A DNA stretch of 64,000 bases from assembly GCA_029531795.1 (NCBI GenBank), contig JAPEIS010000008.1:2480001-2544000 (forward strand), in the 5' to 3' direction. Below, piece by piece: positions 36,655-46,430 of this stretch (positions are counted from its first letter, which is position 1; every line of letters starts with the position of its first letter). A program made the position numbers and the translations under genes. The notes under the pieces were generated by a model that was given only the letters and a program-made list of their open reading frames with translations, had not been told where the DNA came from and did not search any database. This stretch comes from Sclerotinia nivalis (Eukaryota; Ascomycota; Leotiomycetes; Helotiales; Sclerotiniaceae).

Positions 36655-38200
36655 TTTGGCGTTTGCGAAAAGCGAATTATATGTCTAGTAAGTAAGTGAT
36701 GAATGAGAGTGGACTCGAGTCTTAGAATCTTTTCCCGTGGATTCTTAAAGATAGGACGTAATTACAAAGTGGTAACTTGTTTCTGTAGAAGAGAGAAGAT
36801 GGGAATATCTGTCAAGAAGTGATTTGGTAGGATAAAGGAAAGGATATCAATCTTATTTCAATATAAAATTACTTGGGAAAGCCTGGGTGTTGCATGGTAA
36901 ATGTGTCCCGATCGGCTCGGTGGATTGTTCCTGCGGCCGCATTTATGTGGGGGAAGCTTGCTGCAGGTTAGGGTGAGGGATATACCGCCTTTCCTTTCGG
37001 GGTTTATTTGGCGTGGGCAGAATGTTTTGCTTAGTGGCAGAATAAAGGCGGTGTAAATGACATGAACCCCGAATGCGGCATTTGCTTTCTGCCCTGCAGC
37101 TTACACTTCCATGCCGTCGATGTCAGAGTGATTACCGCTGCGGTGGTAGAAGTGGTGAAGTTGCCACAAATTTTGACAAGGATGTAACAAGGGTTCTCCT
37201 GGTCGTTTTATAATGTATGTTGAAGGTTACGAGTAGTAGCATTCTTCCGTTTGACCGGAGACATGGGCTCAAAGAAGTTATGGCAATACCATACATGTTT
37301 GGAAAAGATATTGTATTTTTCTATCAAAGATCGGATAGGACGGGAACCAGGGAAAGATCTTAAGGATCTAAGTCTATTATAAATAATGGATGGCGCTCTA
37401 ATCATAGCATAGCTCGTTGAAAGATTTGCTTGAAAAGAAGTTGAAAGACACCAGTGACAGCTTTAGATGGAAGTAGCCTACTATCCTGGACCCAGCTGGT
37501 AGGAAACACTATTCCAACTCCCTTCTTTTAGTCCTATTCCTACTCTTCCATATGAACCTTACTCAGCGTAGCTCGTTGGCCTGTGATTCCTTGTCGGCGG
37601 GTACCCTGCCCAGGAACACGGAAGGGCGTGAGAAGTCTGTAAGTCTTGTGCTAAGGAGTACAATTATGAGCCTCCATCTTTATCGCAACGAACGAGTTGT
37701 GGTCGTGGACTTACCCGAGTGGGGGATATATTATGCCCTGGCCAATGCGAGGAGTAACCCCCTTGACCCCTGGAGAAGTAACAAACTGGCTCAAAGGTCC
37801 GTAGGCATGCCGCGGCTTGACGCCACGCTTCAAACGATTGAGTGGCGAGTCTCTTTTGGCCTTGGGCGCGTATAGCACGTGGCAACTTCAGATTGAATGA
37901 ATAAACTGGTATCGACAGGCCTCTATGGGTGAGAGGGTAATGCTCTAAAGATACTTTTGTGGCCCTATACTTCTAATGACACTAGTGAACTAGTCTTCCA
38001 TTCTTGTCGACTAGTTCTTTCAAGGTTTTTTTGCCGGTGCTGTGATGGAAGCTCAGGCATCGATGATTTGTGAGATTTCCCTCGTGTCTGAAGGTAGCAT
38101 CATTATTTAGGGAAATGTGATCGGGGGTAACATCGGAGACTTGGTCCACATCTGCGAGTATCGAAGCCGGTTTGCCCTGATAAAGTTAATCAATTATCAA
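36655..38200. other. Gene-poor region
   Basis: Beyond the RAMP4 start I see only short frames (up to about 107 codons at 37552-37875) without protein-like composition or splice support. A short inverted repeat lies at 36984-37052 and a dispersed 24-nt element within it. The proximal part is presumably the RAMP4 promoter. Confidence 0.45.
36984..37052. repeat. Short inverted repeat containing a dispersed 24-nt element
   Basis: ACCGCCTTT at 36984-36992 is complementary to AAAGGCGGT at 37044-37052, and CGGGGTT/AACCCCG words lie in the same neighbourhood. The right side (37036-37058) shares a 24-nt core, differing at a few bases, with 2567-2590 just upstream of the tRNA gene. It may be a remnant of a small inverted-repeat element. 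Copies are too few and short here to define ends. Confidence 0.4.
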
Positions 38201-39279
38201 AGCAACGATGCAAAGCTTCTAAATAATTCCACACTTACAATTTCCATGTGGGTGGTAACTCGGAACGGTATCCGGAGAGAGATGTTCACCACAGTTAACA
38301 TATTGGTTGCACGCTGACGCGGCTATAAGAACTGGCTTTAATTATTGCGCATGCTAACTAACTATATCTCGAATTGCTTCAATGAAAACCAGCCACCGCG
38401 AATCAAAATGATGAATAGTGTATCTCAGTTGGACCTGTAAAACATCCAGCTACGGCACCACACAGCTTCCAAGGACTGAAACAGGAAGGACACCGAGATA
38501 TTGTGCGGAATGGCTGTGAAACATCTGGTCAGTAAAGAACCGTTATTGAAATGGAAAAGATTCGGAAAATAGCTTACCTTGTCATAGATTGGTTACTGGG
38601 TCTGCTTCCGGGTTAGACCTACATTCCCAATTCCACCAAGGCCCCTTTTCTTTGCTTCTGCAGAACCAGGTATAAAACCAGGTACGGCGGTCTGAAACCA
38701 AGCGGGAGATGCAGCAAAATGATGAGAAATGCCCAATTTGCCACTATAGCTTGTGCCAAAGCAGTTTGCTAGTGCATGGCATGGAGCTGGGCTAGCCTTG
38801 GAACCTCCGAGTTGAAGACATGCAGAAGCCACGGGTGAAGCATCCTGCGACCTCGAAGTTGTCTGACTTCCTAATGTAGACAACATTGACCTTGGTCACC
38901 CCAATTCTCCTTCCGTCAATTGGGTCAAGCATTGAGGTTGTATGGATGTGGCCTGGTAGGGTAATATTGTCATCGCTCGAAGTGGAAGGATCCATGCCAG
39001 GATTACCTTGGGAGGCGATGCTCATCATCAGTGCTTAGCTGAATGTTTCTGATATTGACAAAAGTCGTTGTTCGTAGGTTGGTGAAGGTGGTATGTCAAA
39101 GAGACGATCGAGATTCCCCCATTAGCATGGATAGGATGGCTATGTGTGAGGTCGGTTTGTGCCAAGGCCGGTAAGAAGATGGGTTGATCGGAAAATGATA
39201 CTCGAATTGGAAATAATTATCCACCGGGAGGAATCGGAGCCCTGCCTCCATTGCCAAAGGAGAGCTTCTTCAAGGGAGG

Positions 39280-39343
39280 CTCAAACACCCTTCGAAAACC
39301 CAGGCACCCCAACTCCCCTCGGATTTTCGAATGGTGTTTGGAG
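39280..39343. repeat. Inverted repeat, about 22-bp arms
   Basis: Arms 39280-39301 and 39321-39343 are complementary with about four mismatches; the spacer is 19 nt. The core is CAAACACCCTTCGAAAA against TTTTCGAATGGTGTTTG. It lies in a presumptive minus-strand exon. Confidence 0.85.
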
Positions 39344-39966
39344 ATGTTTTGTCCCATTCTGAAGATGTGTTTCGAAACTCCAAAGTTGTCTTTGATTTTA
39401 TTTTTCACGTCAGTCAAAGTTCAATTGTGGAGATTAATCACCACTTACCAAAGTACCAATTTCGACGGGATTGAATCTTCCAAAGCTTGCGGTGCGTGAT
39501 TCCATCATGCTTTGCTTCGACCATTTGCTGAAATCTGGGCAGACCAGGCAAGGGTCATGTTCCAGGCGTTCTCAAGACGAGATCGCTCATCGTATTTGTG
39601 ATCGAACCGAGCAGACTAAACACTGCTGGCTGCATCGCCATTCCCCTATACGATCATTCATTAGTTTTCTTGTATTGAACAAAGAAGCATAGCGGACTCA
39701 CAGTTGTACGTATAGTTGCATCTCCGGTGGTCTGTCTAAAACGACGACCGTCTCGGCAGGCCGTGTTCAGCCTTTTCACAGCTTCTCTTGAGCTTAGACA
39801 CATTGTCGGATGGAGGGAACTCATCCTCCAAACCGGCAACACTAGCTCCATCAAGATGGGCCGAGAAGAACTATGTTAACTTGTCAGTTAATGTGATGAG
39901 ATATTGACGCATCGTAGTCTTAACTTACTAGTGCCAGCAACTGGTTGTTTGTATCAAGGAAGACAG

Positions 39967-40000
39967 GGGACCTCCTCCGCCGATCCAGCCCAAGGTCCCC
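39967..40000. repeat. Inverted repeat, 8-bp perfect arms
   Basis: GGGGACCT at 39967-39974 and AGGTCCCC at 39993-40000 flank an 18-nt spacer, inside the presumptive exon 40032-39929. Confidence 0.7.
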
Positions 40001-40126
40001 ATAGTCGATCGTAACATCAGTTGATAGAAGAACTATATTATACTATTAGTCAATTGTGATGAGATGGTGATGAATTGTAGCTTTAACTTACTAGTGCCAG
40101 AGATCGATGCTTTCATCAAATCGTCC

Positions 40127-40193
40127 TTTTGAACAGAGCAATGAAGCACCAGTCTGTTTGCACGGACTGATGCTTCATTGCTCTGCTCGAAAA
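40127..40193. repeat. Inverted repeat, about 30-bp arms with 6-nt loop
   Basis: Arms 40127-40156 and 40163-40193 pair almost throughout, with the core AGAGCAATGAAGCA perfect. Only about six bases separate the arms, so the transcript should fold into a tight hairpin. It lies in the presumptive exon ending at 40092. Confidence 0.9.
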
Positions 40194-40379
40194 CATTTTC
40201 GACAGTTGATTCATCTGTCTTCCGGTATTTGTAGACGCAATGTCTATCTATTAGTTGAAAATTAGTTTTCTGTTTGAGTCGAGCCATACTGCTGCAAGGT
40301 TAAGATGAAGATAGAGATCCAACACCGCCACATACGTGCAAGGGAAGAGGTGACCTACATGTGTGTAATCGGTTTGAAT

Positions 40380-40502
40380 CCCGAAGCAGTATAGTTCTTG
40401 GTGAACATGACCCAAAAGTCAGATTCCATCGCTATGCCGTCTAGGTATATTGATTTCATCTGACTTCTTTGTCATGTTCACCAAGAACCATATTGCCTCG
40501 GG
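40380..40502. repeat. Inverted repeat, 46-bp arms
   Basis: Arms 40380-40425 and 40457-40502 match as reverse complements at all but about seven positions, with GTTCTTGGTGAACATGAC perfect. The spacer is about 31 nt. Most differences are transitions. It lies in a presumptive exon downstream of an acceptor near 40550. Confidence 0.92.
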
Positions 40503-41085
40503 ACCAATTTCCCGTTTTGCTTGGGAGTCCGGGGCAGGTCCATGCAGGTACCTAATTAGGAAAGTGTGTCAGTAAGATCTAAAGGAAGAGTGATGCATTG
40601 AAATTTTACCTTGGATTGGTAGTCGAAGAGAGTCCTTGCCAATGGCTTTGGAACTCTAGCGTCCTCTGGAGAGACCGCGGTGATTGCAGTATTAGGCGCC
40701 CCCGAATGGACTCGAAAGCTCCATTGGAAACTGGAGAAGCTTATGATCTACTGCGTAAGGATTGAACCTTGTACAAGGTAAGATTGTGCTCCCTGAAAAC
40801 CATCCCCGGTCTAAAATTCACAAAACTCTAGCATTATCCCTCACGATACAACCATTGAAGGGTATGTACCGTCCGCCGAAGCGATGGATATGCAGAAAAT
40901 CATAAGTCACTCACACATGAACTCAACACCATCATAGAGAAAACAGGTTAATTAAAAGCTAATGCATTGATGCTCCATCTGCTTCCAAGCATAGCCCTCC
41001 AAGATTGTTATGACAAGTGGCTGGAGATGCATATTGCCAACTCTGCCTGCAGCCTTCTTGGTACAGTCCACACATAAGTATATTT

Positions 41086-41217
41086 GGGTGTGACTTTGGT
41101 ACTTATGTAATTGTTGGTCCGATTTCCCTCCTGAGATCATTTTTTGGTTTCTCAATGGAGAATAATCTCAGGAGGGAAATCGGACCAACAATTGCATAAG
41201 TACCAGTAGTCACACCC
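41086..41217. repeat. Inverted repeat, 52-bp arms
   Basis: Arms 41086-41137 and 41165-41217 are reverse complements except for about two substitutions and one 1-nt indel. The right 28 bp (ATTGTTGGTCCGATTTCCCT and on) is perfect. The spacer is 27 nt. It is the longest and best conserved palindrome of the set. Confidence 0.94.
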
Positions 41218-41649
41218 GAACATAAACGAGCAATGCGTATGCTGATGTTCTGGTATAAAGTCAGTGAAAGTACAAACATATGGTCGAGGGAGAAGAGTGT
41301 TCTTGCTTGGAGTTTGCAGGCAGAGTGAAAGAAACAGGGAGCGGAAGAATCCTGAACGGTACTTACATCGAAAGGTTATTCATGGACAGCGCAAGCTTCC
41401 TTGGCTTTGTTGTTGCTGCATCATTTGAGGTGCTTCTTCTAGGGCTTAAAAGTTAGCATCGAAACATTCGAATGAACCCAAGACATGGATATGAAGAGCA
41501 AGACTCACCCATTTGCGGGCTGGTCAGAATCATTGATCCTTGAGTTTCCTCCCATGCCTATCCTCAGGAGGATTGTTGACCATAGCAACCGAAGATTGTA
41601 AGACTTCTCGCTGAGGAGTTTTTTCTTCTTTCTCGGCTCGAGGAGCCAT

Positions 41650-41701
41650 GATAGGGTGGACGAAACCCCTCAATGTTTAGGAGGGTTTCATCCACCCTAT
41701 C
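41650..41701. repeat. Inverted repeat, about 22-bp arms, 9-nt loop
   Basis: GATAGGGTGGACGAAACCCC at 41650 onward pairs with its near-complement at 41681-41701; one substitution and one indel. In the presumptive exon 41830-41509 the open frame changes across this palindrome. Confidence 0.88.
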
Positions 41702-41945
41702 TGCCCAATGTGCTGAGGCCCAAAGAGACTGCAGCAAGCTGGGTAGCGAGCTGATCACTCTTGACTCATGGTTTGAACAAGCAAGAACGAAACCTATGAT
41801 GCCCATAGGATCGACAAAGTGGAGGGATTCCTTCAGATATTAGCGACTTCCAGGAGAGAAATGCCACATACTTACAGTGATAGCGGAACCAGACTCAGTT
41901 GGTTTTGTTAGACGCTCGGTGAATGACTTCCCCTGCCAACTTCGG

Positions 41946-41996
41946 CGGAAGGAGGCAGGTGAGAACCTTGGTTTGGAATTGGTTCTCGTGCCTTCG
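41946..41996. repeat. Weak inverted repeat
   Basis: GAGAACC at 41961-41967 and GGTTCTC at 41981-41987 are perfect, with extension to about 15-20 bp on each side after a small gap. It lies in the presumptive exon ending at 41876. Confidence 0.55.
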
Positions 41997-42435
41997 TCTT
42001 GACCCTGACGAAGTGCACGGCATATTGCCTGGAAGACAACTGTGAATCTGTTTTAATCAACCCCTGGAATAGAGTTAGAAAGCTTCTTGGTAAGAAATTT
42101 GCTCAATATCATGAGAGATATGGATGACATAGGTATTGTAAACTTACTCTTGTTAAGTTGTTTCCGAACGACGAAGAAGCTTCTTCTATATCATCCACCA
42201 AAAGTAAAGCACAAGAATATAGCATAATCCCTTACGAATACATCCATTAAAAAGAATGTGTCGCTCACAGAGTGATGGATATGCAAAGACGCAGAAAACA
42301 GATAACGTTAGGAATATCACGCACAGCAAGGATCACCAGTACCTACCAACATACAGCATACTCAGAACGTCAGCAATAAGAATAAGATCCAAGTGAAGCA
42401 TTTGATATTGGTACTCTAACTGAAGTACAGACTTT

Positions 42436-42490
42436 GGGGTTGATGAAACCACCGGCAGGACCTGGGGTTGCTGAAACCACCAGGTCCTGC
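42436..42490. repeat. Combined direct and inverted repeat
   Basis: An 18-bp direct repeat with one mismatch (GGGGTTGATGAAACCACC at 42436 and again at 42464) overlaps a perfect 11-bp inverted repeat (GCAGGACCTGG at 42455 and its complement at 42480-42490). Confidence 0.85.
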
Positions 42491-42616
42491 GATCGGAAAT
42501 CTTTCAAGCATCAATCTATAAAAATCAACAAAAGTGTTAAGGGTGAAAGAGAAGAGAATGAGGTGGAAGGCGCTGGGAAATTATTACTCGGAACGGGTGG
42601 TAGAAACAGAGAGCTA

Positions 42617-42719
42617 GTCTCTTCTCTACAGTGGCCAACCACCCAGGACCTTATGATGGAGATCTTGTCCAACCACCACCAAGATCCCAGGTAGTTATTC
42701 CACTGTAGACAAGAGACTA
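42617..42719. repeat. Inverted repeat, about 36-bp arms
   Basis: Arms 42617-42652 and 42681-42719 pair at about four of five positions; the outer block GTCTCTT and TCTACAGTGG is almost perfect. The spacer is about 28 nt and has an additional internal match (GATCTTG with CAAGATC). Confidence 0.85.
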
Positions 42720-42890
42720 CCTCAACTGACTTGAGGGCGAGGCCGGCCCTCACCCTAAACCATCTCTCGACTCCACCATGTGCCCCGGTTATATGTGTAA
42801 GAACACCAGGTTCATACTACAACTAACTAAGAAGTAGTAGGGGAACATCTGGTGAGTACCGAAAATGGCTTACGCCCAATCAAGCACCCA

Positions 42891-42953
42891 CCAGAGACCC
42901 CACCATGACATTGGATTTGACAGTGTTGACCAGATGTAATGGTGGGGTCCTGG
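42891..42953. repeat. Inverted repeat, about 23-bp arms
   Basis: CCAGAGACCCCACCATGACA at 42891 onward pairs with 42930-42953 with about three mismatches or gaps; the spacer is about 15 nt. It lies in a presumptive exon whose only fully open frame includes SNPMSWWGLWWVLDW. Confidence 0.87.
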
Positions 42954-44653
42954 TTTTTGCTGTGTTACTACACTGTTGTAGTTGTTACCCCTGCAGTTCT
43001 GAAAGTTAGTATGCGTTTATTTGCCTTTGAAAGGAAAGATGAGGTTTGTAGAGAGATAAAAGGAAGCTGGCAAATGATATAAAACACTATCAGTGGCTTG
43101 GGTTGAGTCATGAAAGATAAGACAGGATTTGATACAATAGCATTGTACAAAGTGGAAATAAAAGATTTCAGTTGGATTGCCTTACATCATCATTCCAGCT
43201 GGCAAGGACTTCCAGTTTTTGACTCTTGATGTGATAATTGAGGGCATTCGTTTCTTTTCTACTGCCATACAAAAGTTAGCGTCTGTTTGAGTATCAGGAG
43301 GAGCAGAAGTAGTTGGATTCATTGCATTTGATGGACTGTAACTTACTTGTGTTGAATTTCCTATTCATTGACCGTAAGGTCTTCTTTCCTTGTTGAGTGC
43401 TGCGAATGAACTTGTTAGCCATCTGGTACTCTTTATCAAGGAATGACCATTGTTACTGCTGTCAAAGAAAACTTTGAAGCTTTGCACGTAGCCCAAGGAG
43501 CATAGATCAAGCTTGAAACGCTTGGTGGGGAGGATTGAAAGTTGTTTGTACTCACTTTGCTTGTTTGAAGAACTCATTGAGTGTTCTAGAGCACTCTCTC
43601 TGTTGATTCAAGTTCTTGAATGGAATTTGTTTGATGTTGAAGAGTTGGAGAGCTAAGAAGAAGTTATTTTCAAATTAGGGAGGATTAAGTAGATTCTAGA
43701 AGATGAGAAAGACTTACGCATAATTGTTCTTGTGATTACAATTCTAATTCCGATCCTTGTTTCAGAATAATGCTAGAAAACCCTTGTAATCTTGAAGTTT
43801 ACCCTGCAATCTCCGGATTGCTTCGGAAAGCAAGGTTTAGGGTTGTGGCCGCCCTTCGAGCATTGTTAGACACTATATTATTCTGCCAAACCTCCAGCAT
43901 CAGTCAAAATATTCATCTAGGCCTTCTTACAGGTCCAAAGAATCCATAATACCAGAATCCTACTCAAAAAATGACTTGTTTGAATAAAACAGTCCAATCT
44001 TAAACATCAAATCTAACCCCTTAACATAAACGAAATCACATGATCAGTGAAGAGAAAGTCAAATTCATCAAGCAAAAGAGACTAAAATCATCAAATATAT
44101 TCATTCACTGGTGCCCTTTTCTTATGAGTTCTTGAGTAAGATTCTGTAGTATTCAAGCTCGGGTGGTCAAAGATGGACTCGGGCGGTGAAGAAAGTTTCA
44201 AAAGCAGCAAGAGGGGAGGTTGAGAAAATGAATGATATGAACAAGTTTTTTCAATTTTAAAAGCAGCAAACAACAAGAAGATAAGCACGCCATCACGCCA
44301 TTGGGACAAGTGAATTACAGAGACAGAATGAAATTAGCTCATGATCTCGGGCTCTTGCTAAGTGGTTGAGATCTAAGATTGAAGACCGAGCACCGAGGTA
44401 GATATTGTTCAGCTCATGGTATCATGAAATCATTCTGATCAAAAGTTGTAATCATTAAGCTCACAAAACTGGAAGGAAATGAGGCTGTGACTGGAAAGCA
44501 CATTTACTAGGAATTTTAAGTGGTGGTAATTATTGTTTATCCCTGATGTTACAGATAAATAGCTAGCTGATTTAGATTTCAAGTACCATGCCATTTACCC
44601 ATGTTCCATATCTGAGTGTTTTCATTGAAGATGATCTACAGAAGACCCTTGTT

Positions 44654-45290
44654 CCCTGTCTAGACATGCAACAAAACTGTTTATTCAGTTCTGATAGGAA
44701 AAGACAAAATCATACAGATCCCTGCCTAGACTTAAGATATGCAACAAAGCAATTTTCTCCCTTTGAGAGGAGGGATCAATAAGGCTATGCTACTGCAGGA
44801 TAGGGGATATGGGATAGTTTGTCTTATTGTAACTATCTAGATAATGGAAGTCCATCAACTACTACCTGCCTAGAATCACATATGCAACAGAAGGTTTTCT
44901 TATTTAACTATTGAATCCGGAGAAGCTTCTCTAGATCTTGTTTCATGTAATATTGCATCATGAACATGATACCGCTGACAGCCGATGTCCTCTTCAAAGT
45001 CAATGAATAATATATGAAGATCCTTGCCTAAACTTAAGATGCGCAACAATACTTCTCTGGACTCTTTGATTGGAAGGAGATGAGATCCCAAGATATCTGT
45101 CTGGACTATGATGTGCAACATAGCTCTTTTGCAGCATAAACACTAAGCCTGCTAATCATATAATGCTATTTGTAAATTTTGGAATGCTTTTTTTCTTGGT
45201 CATGATTGCAATAATACCCTTAAATATCTTTAATTGGGAGAAATTCAATCCCCAAGGTCTCTTTGTCTAGAGATACGAAATGGAACAAGA
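44654..45290. repeat. Decayed tandem repeat, six copies of a TGCAACA-bearing unit
   Basis: A motif of the form CTGCCTAGACTTAAGATATG followed by CAACA recurs at 44654-44679, 44717-44750, 44863-44893, 45018-45050, 45091-45120 and 45256-45288. The spacing is irregular (about 65-165 bp). The sequence between copies is also related: a TTCTCC..TTTGA..GAAGGAGA..GATC block recurs. Copies differ at 20-40 percent of positions. Opposite-strand relatives occur near 15.97, 16.07, 51.18 and 51.25 kb. No coding frame spans the array. Confidence 0.75.
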
Positions 45291-46430
45291 AGTCTTTCCT
45301 CATTTCTAATTAAAATATCGAGGTTTGTTTACATTTACATACCTCTAATTTTTGGGTCATGGTCTCATACCTAGTTACAATTCTCATCATGAAGTCATGC
45401 AGACTTCAGAAAACTTGAAAGTCCGAAATCATCTATTAGCTTTCCTGCTATTCTTCAGTATCTGTTAATAAATGTGATTTTTACAGGAGACTTTTGAATT
45501 ATCCTGAAATCTTTTTTCCTAATGGTTACAAGATCTAAACATTTCATCCACAGTAGACAAATTACTATCTATTTGCAAACTCTATAAAGTCAATTGATGA
45601 TGTTCCAATTTTTGTATACTTACATGGGCCTTCAATCTCTTATATAACCTAATTCTCAAAATGAATTTTGGCCGTGATTTCCCCTCTTGGTTATCCAAAC
45701 AAACATAGACCACAAAAAGCTGGGATAATCTGACCAAAAGGAAAGCGCAACGCAGATACAAACATGCAATCAGAACGTTCTTGTGAAGAAGTTCTTGATA
45801 TGAAAATATCACGTTGAAATTATCCTACCTTAACCCCCATGAATCAGTGATGGGAATAGTGTGAATTAATATTTACCATCAAAACCTTTCATCCTCCCCT
45901 TCCCACCGGTTGATTATAACAATTATTTTTGTTCAACATTCCAGGTAGATTGATTGATTGATAGGTCATGGTCTGTATATTTATATTTATATCTATCCGA
46001 TCTATCGTAATGATAGGGATAAGTTTAAGTTTCATCATCACATCCACCACCATTTTAACTGCACAGTCAGCCCAGCCCGTTCATAGTTCCCCATCTCGCT
46101 TTTGGTCTAAAAGAAAGTACAGAATTTTTGTATTGGTGTATGCATGCTATCTATACTATCTCTATGCAATGCTACGCGATTTATGCTTTACGCTATGCTC
46201 ATTTTCATTTTCATTTTCGTTTCGCCCTGTTCCATACCATATCATCCCAACCATATGCATGCTATGCATCCGTGTAGGACCTAACGCCTTCACCACTCCC
46301 CAAACCCACCATTTCCATTCTTATCCTCCCATTCACAAAGCGGCAGAAATACCGTATCTATACCACAGCTAACATAACTCTACCCCAGCTTCCAATTTAC
46401 AAATTTTACACCCAGACTTCAAACTTTCAT
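45291..46430. other. Region without supported gene
   Basis: AT-rich sequence leading to the 3' side of the gene at 46.4 kb. A plus-strand frame at 45968-46372 is Phe/Tyr/Ser-rich simple sequence (for example TTTCATTTTCATTTTC) and I do not consider it coding. Confidence 0.45.

Larger units (their letters stand above)
38224..43740 (-). other. Multi-intron minus-strand transcription unit with palindromic exons (unclassified)
   Basis: On the minus strand this stretch has about fourteen consensus donors (GTAAGT/GTGAGT type), for example after 43717, 42874, 41876, 41509, 41367, 40092, 39929 and near 38576. They are paired with acceptors preceded by CTAAC/CTGAC-like branch points, at a spacing of about 150-350 bp. 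Several junctions keep an open frame in phase. One is 41876 to 41830, giving GSAIT joined to ESLHFVDPMGIIGF. Another is 41509 to 41438, giving SDQPANG joined to RSTSNDAATTKPRKL. A third is 40092 to 40032, giving ISGT joined to ILLSTDVTIDYGDL. However, I could not build one continuous reading frame: frames commonly close inside or just after a palindrome. Nearly every presumptive exon contains an inverted repeat (listed separately). It could be a spliced non-coding hairpin RNA, a decaying gene, or a fast-evolving gene hit by inverted duplications. No protein family was recognised. Confidence 0.5.

Noticed and set aside
37552..37885. Overlapping 107- and 73-codon frames on opposite strands
   Set aside because: No recognisable motif, no splice support, and equal openness on both strands suggests chance.
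39280..42953. CRISPR-like array
   Set aside because: The palindromes differ from each other and there are no regularly spaced identical repeats; the genome is eukaryotic.
45968..46372. Plus-strand frame of 134 codons
   Set aside because: Peptide is Phe/Ser/Ile-rich from TTTC-type simple sequence and lacks any start or splice context.
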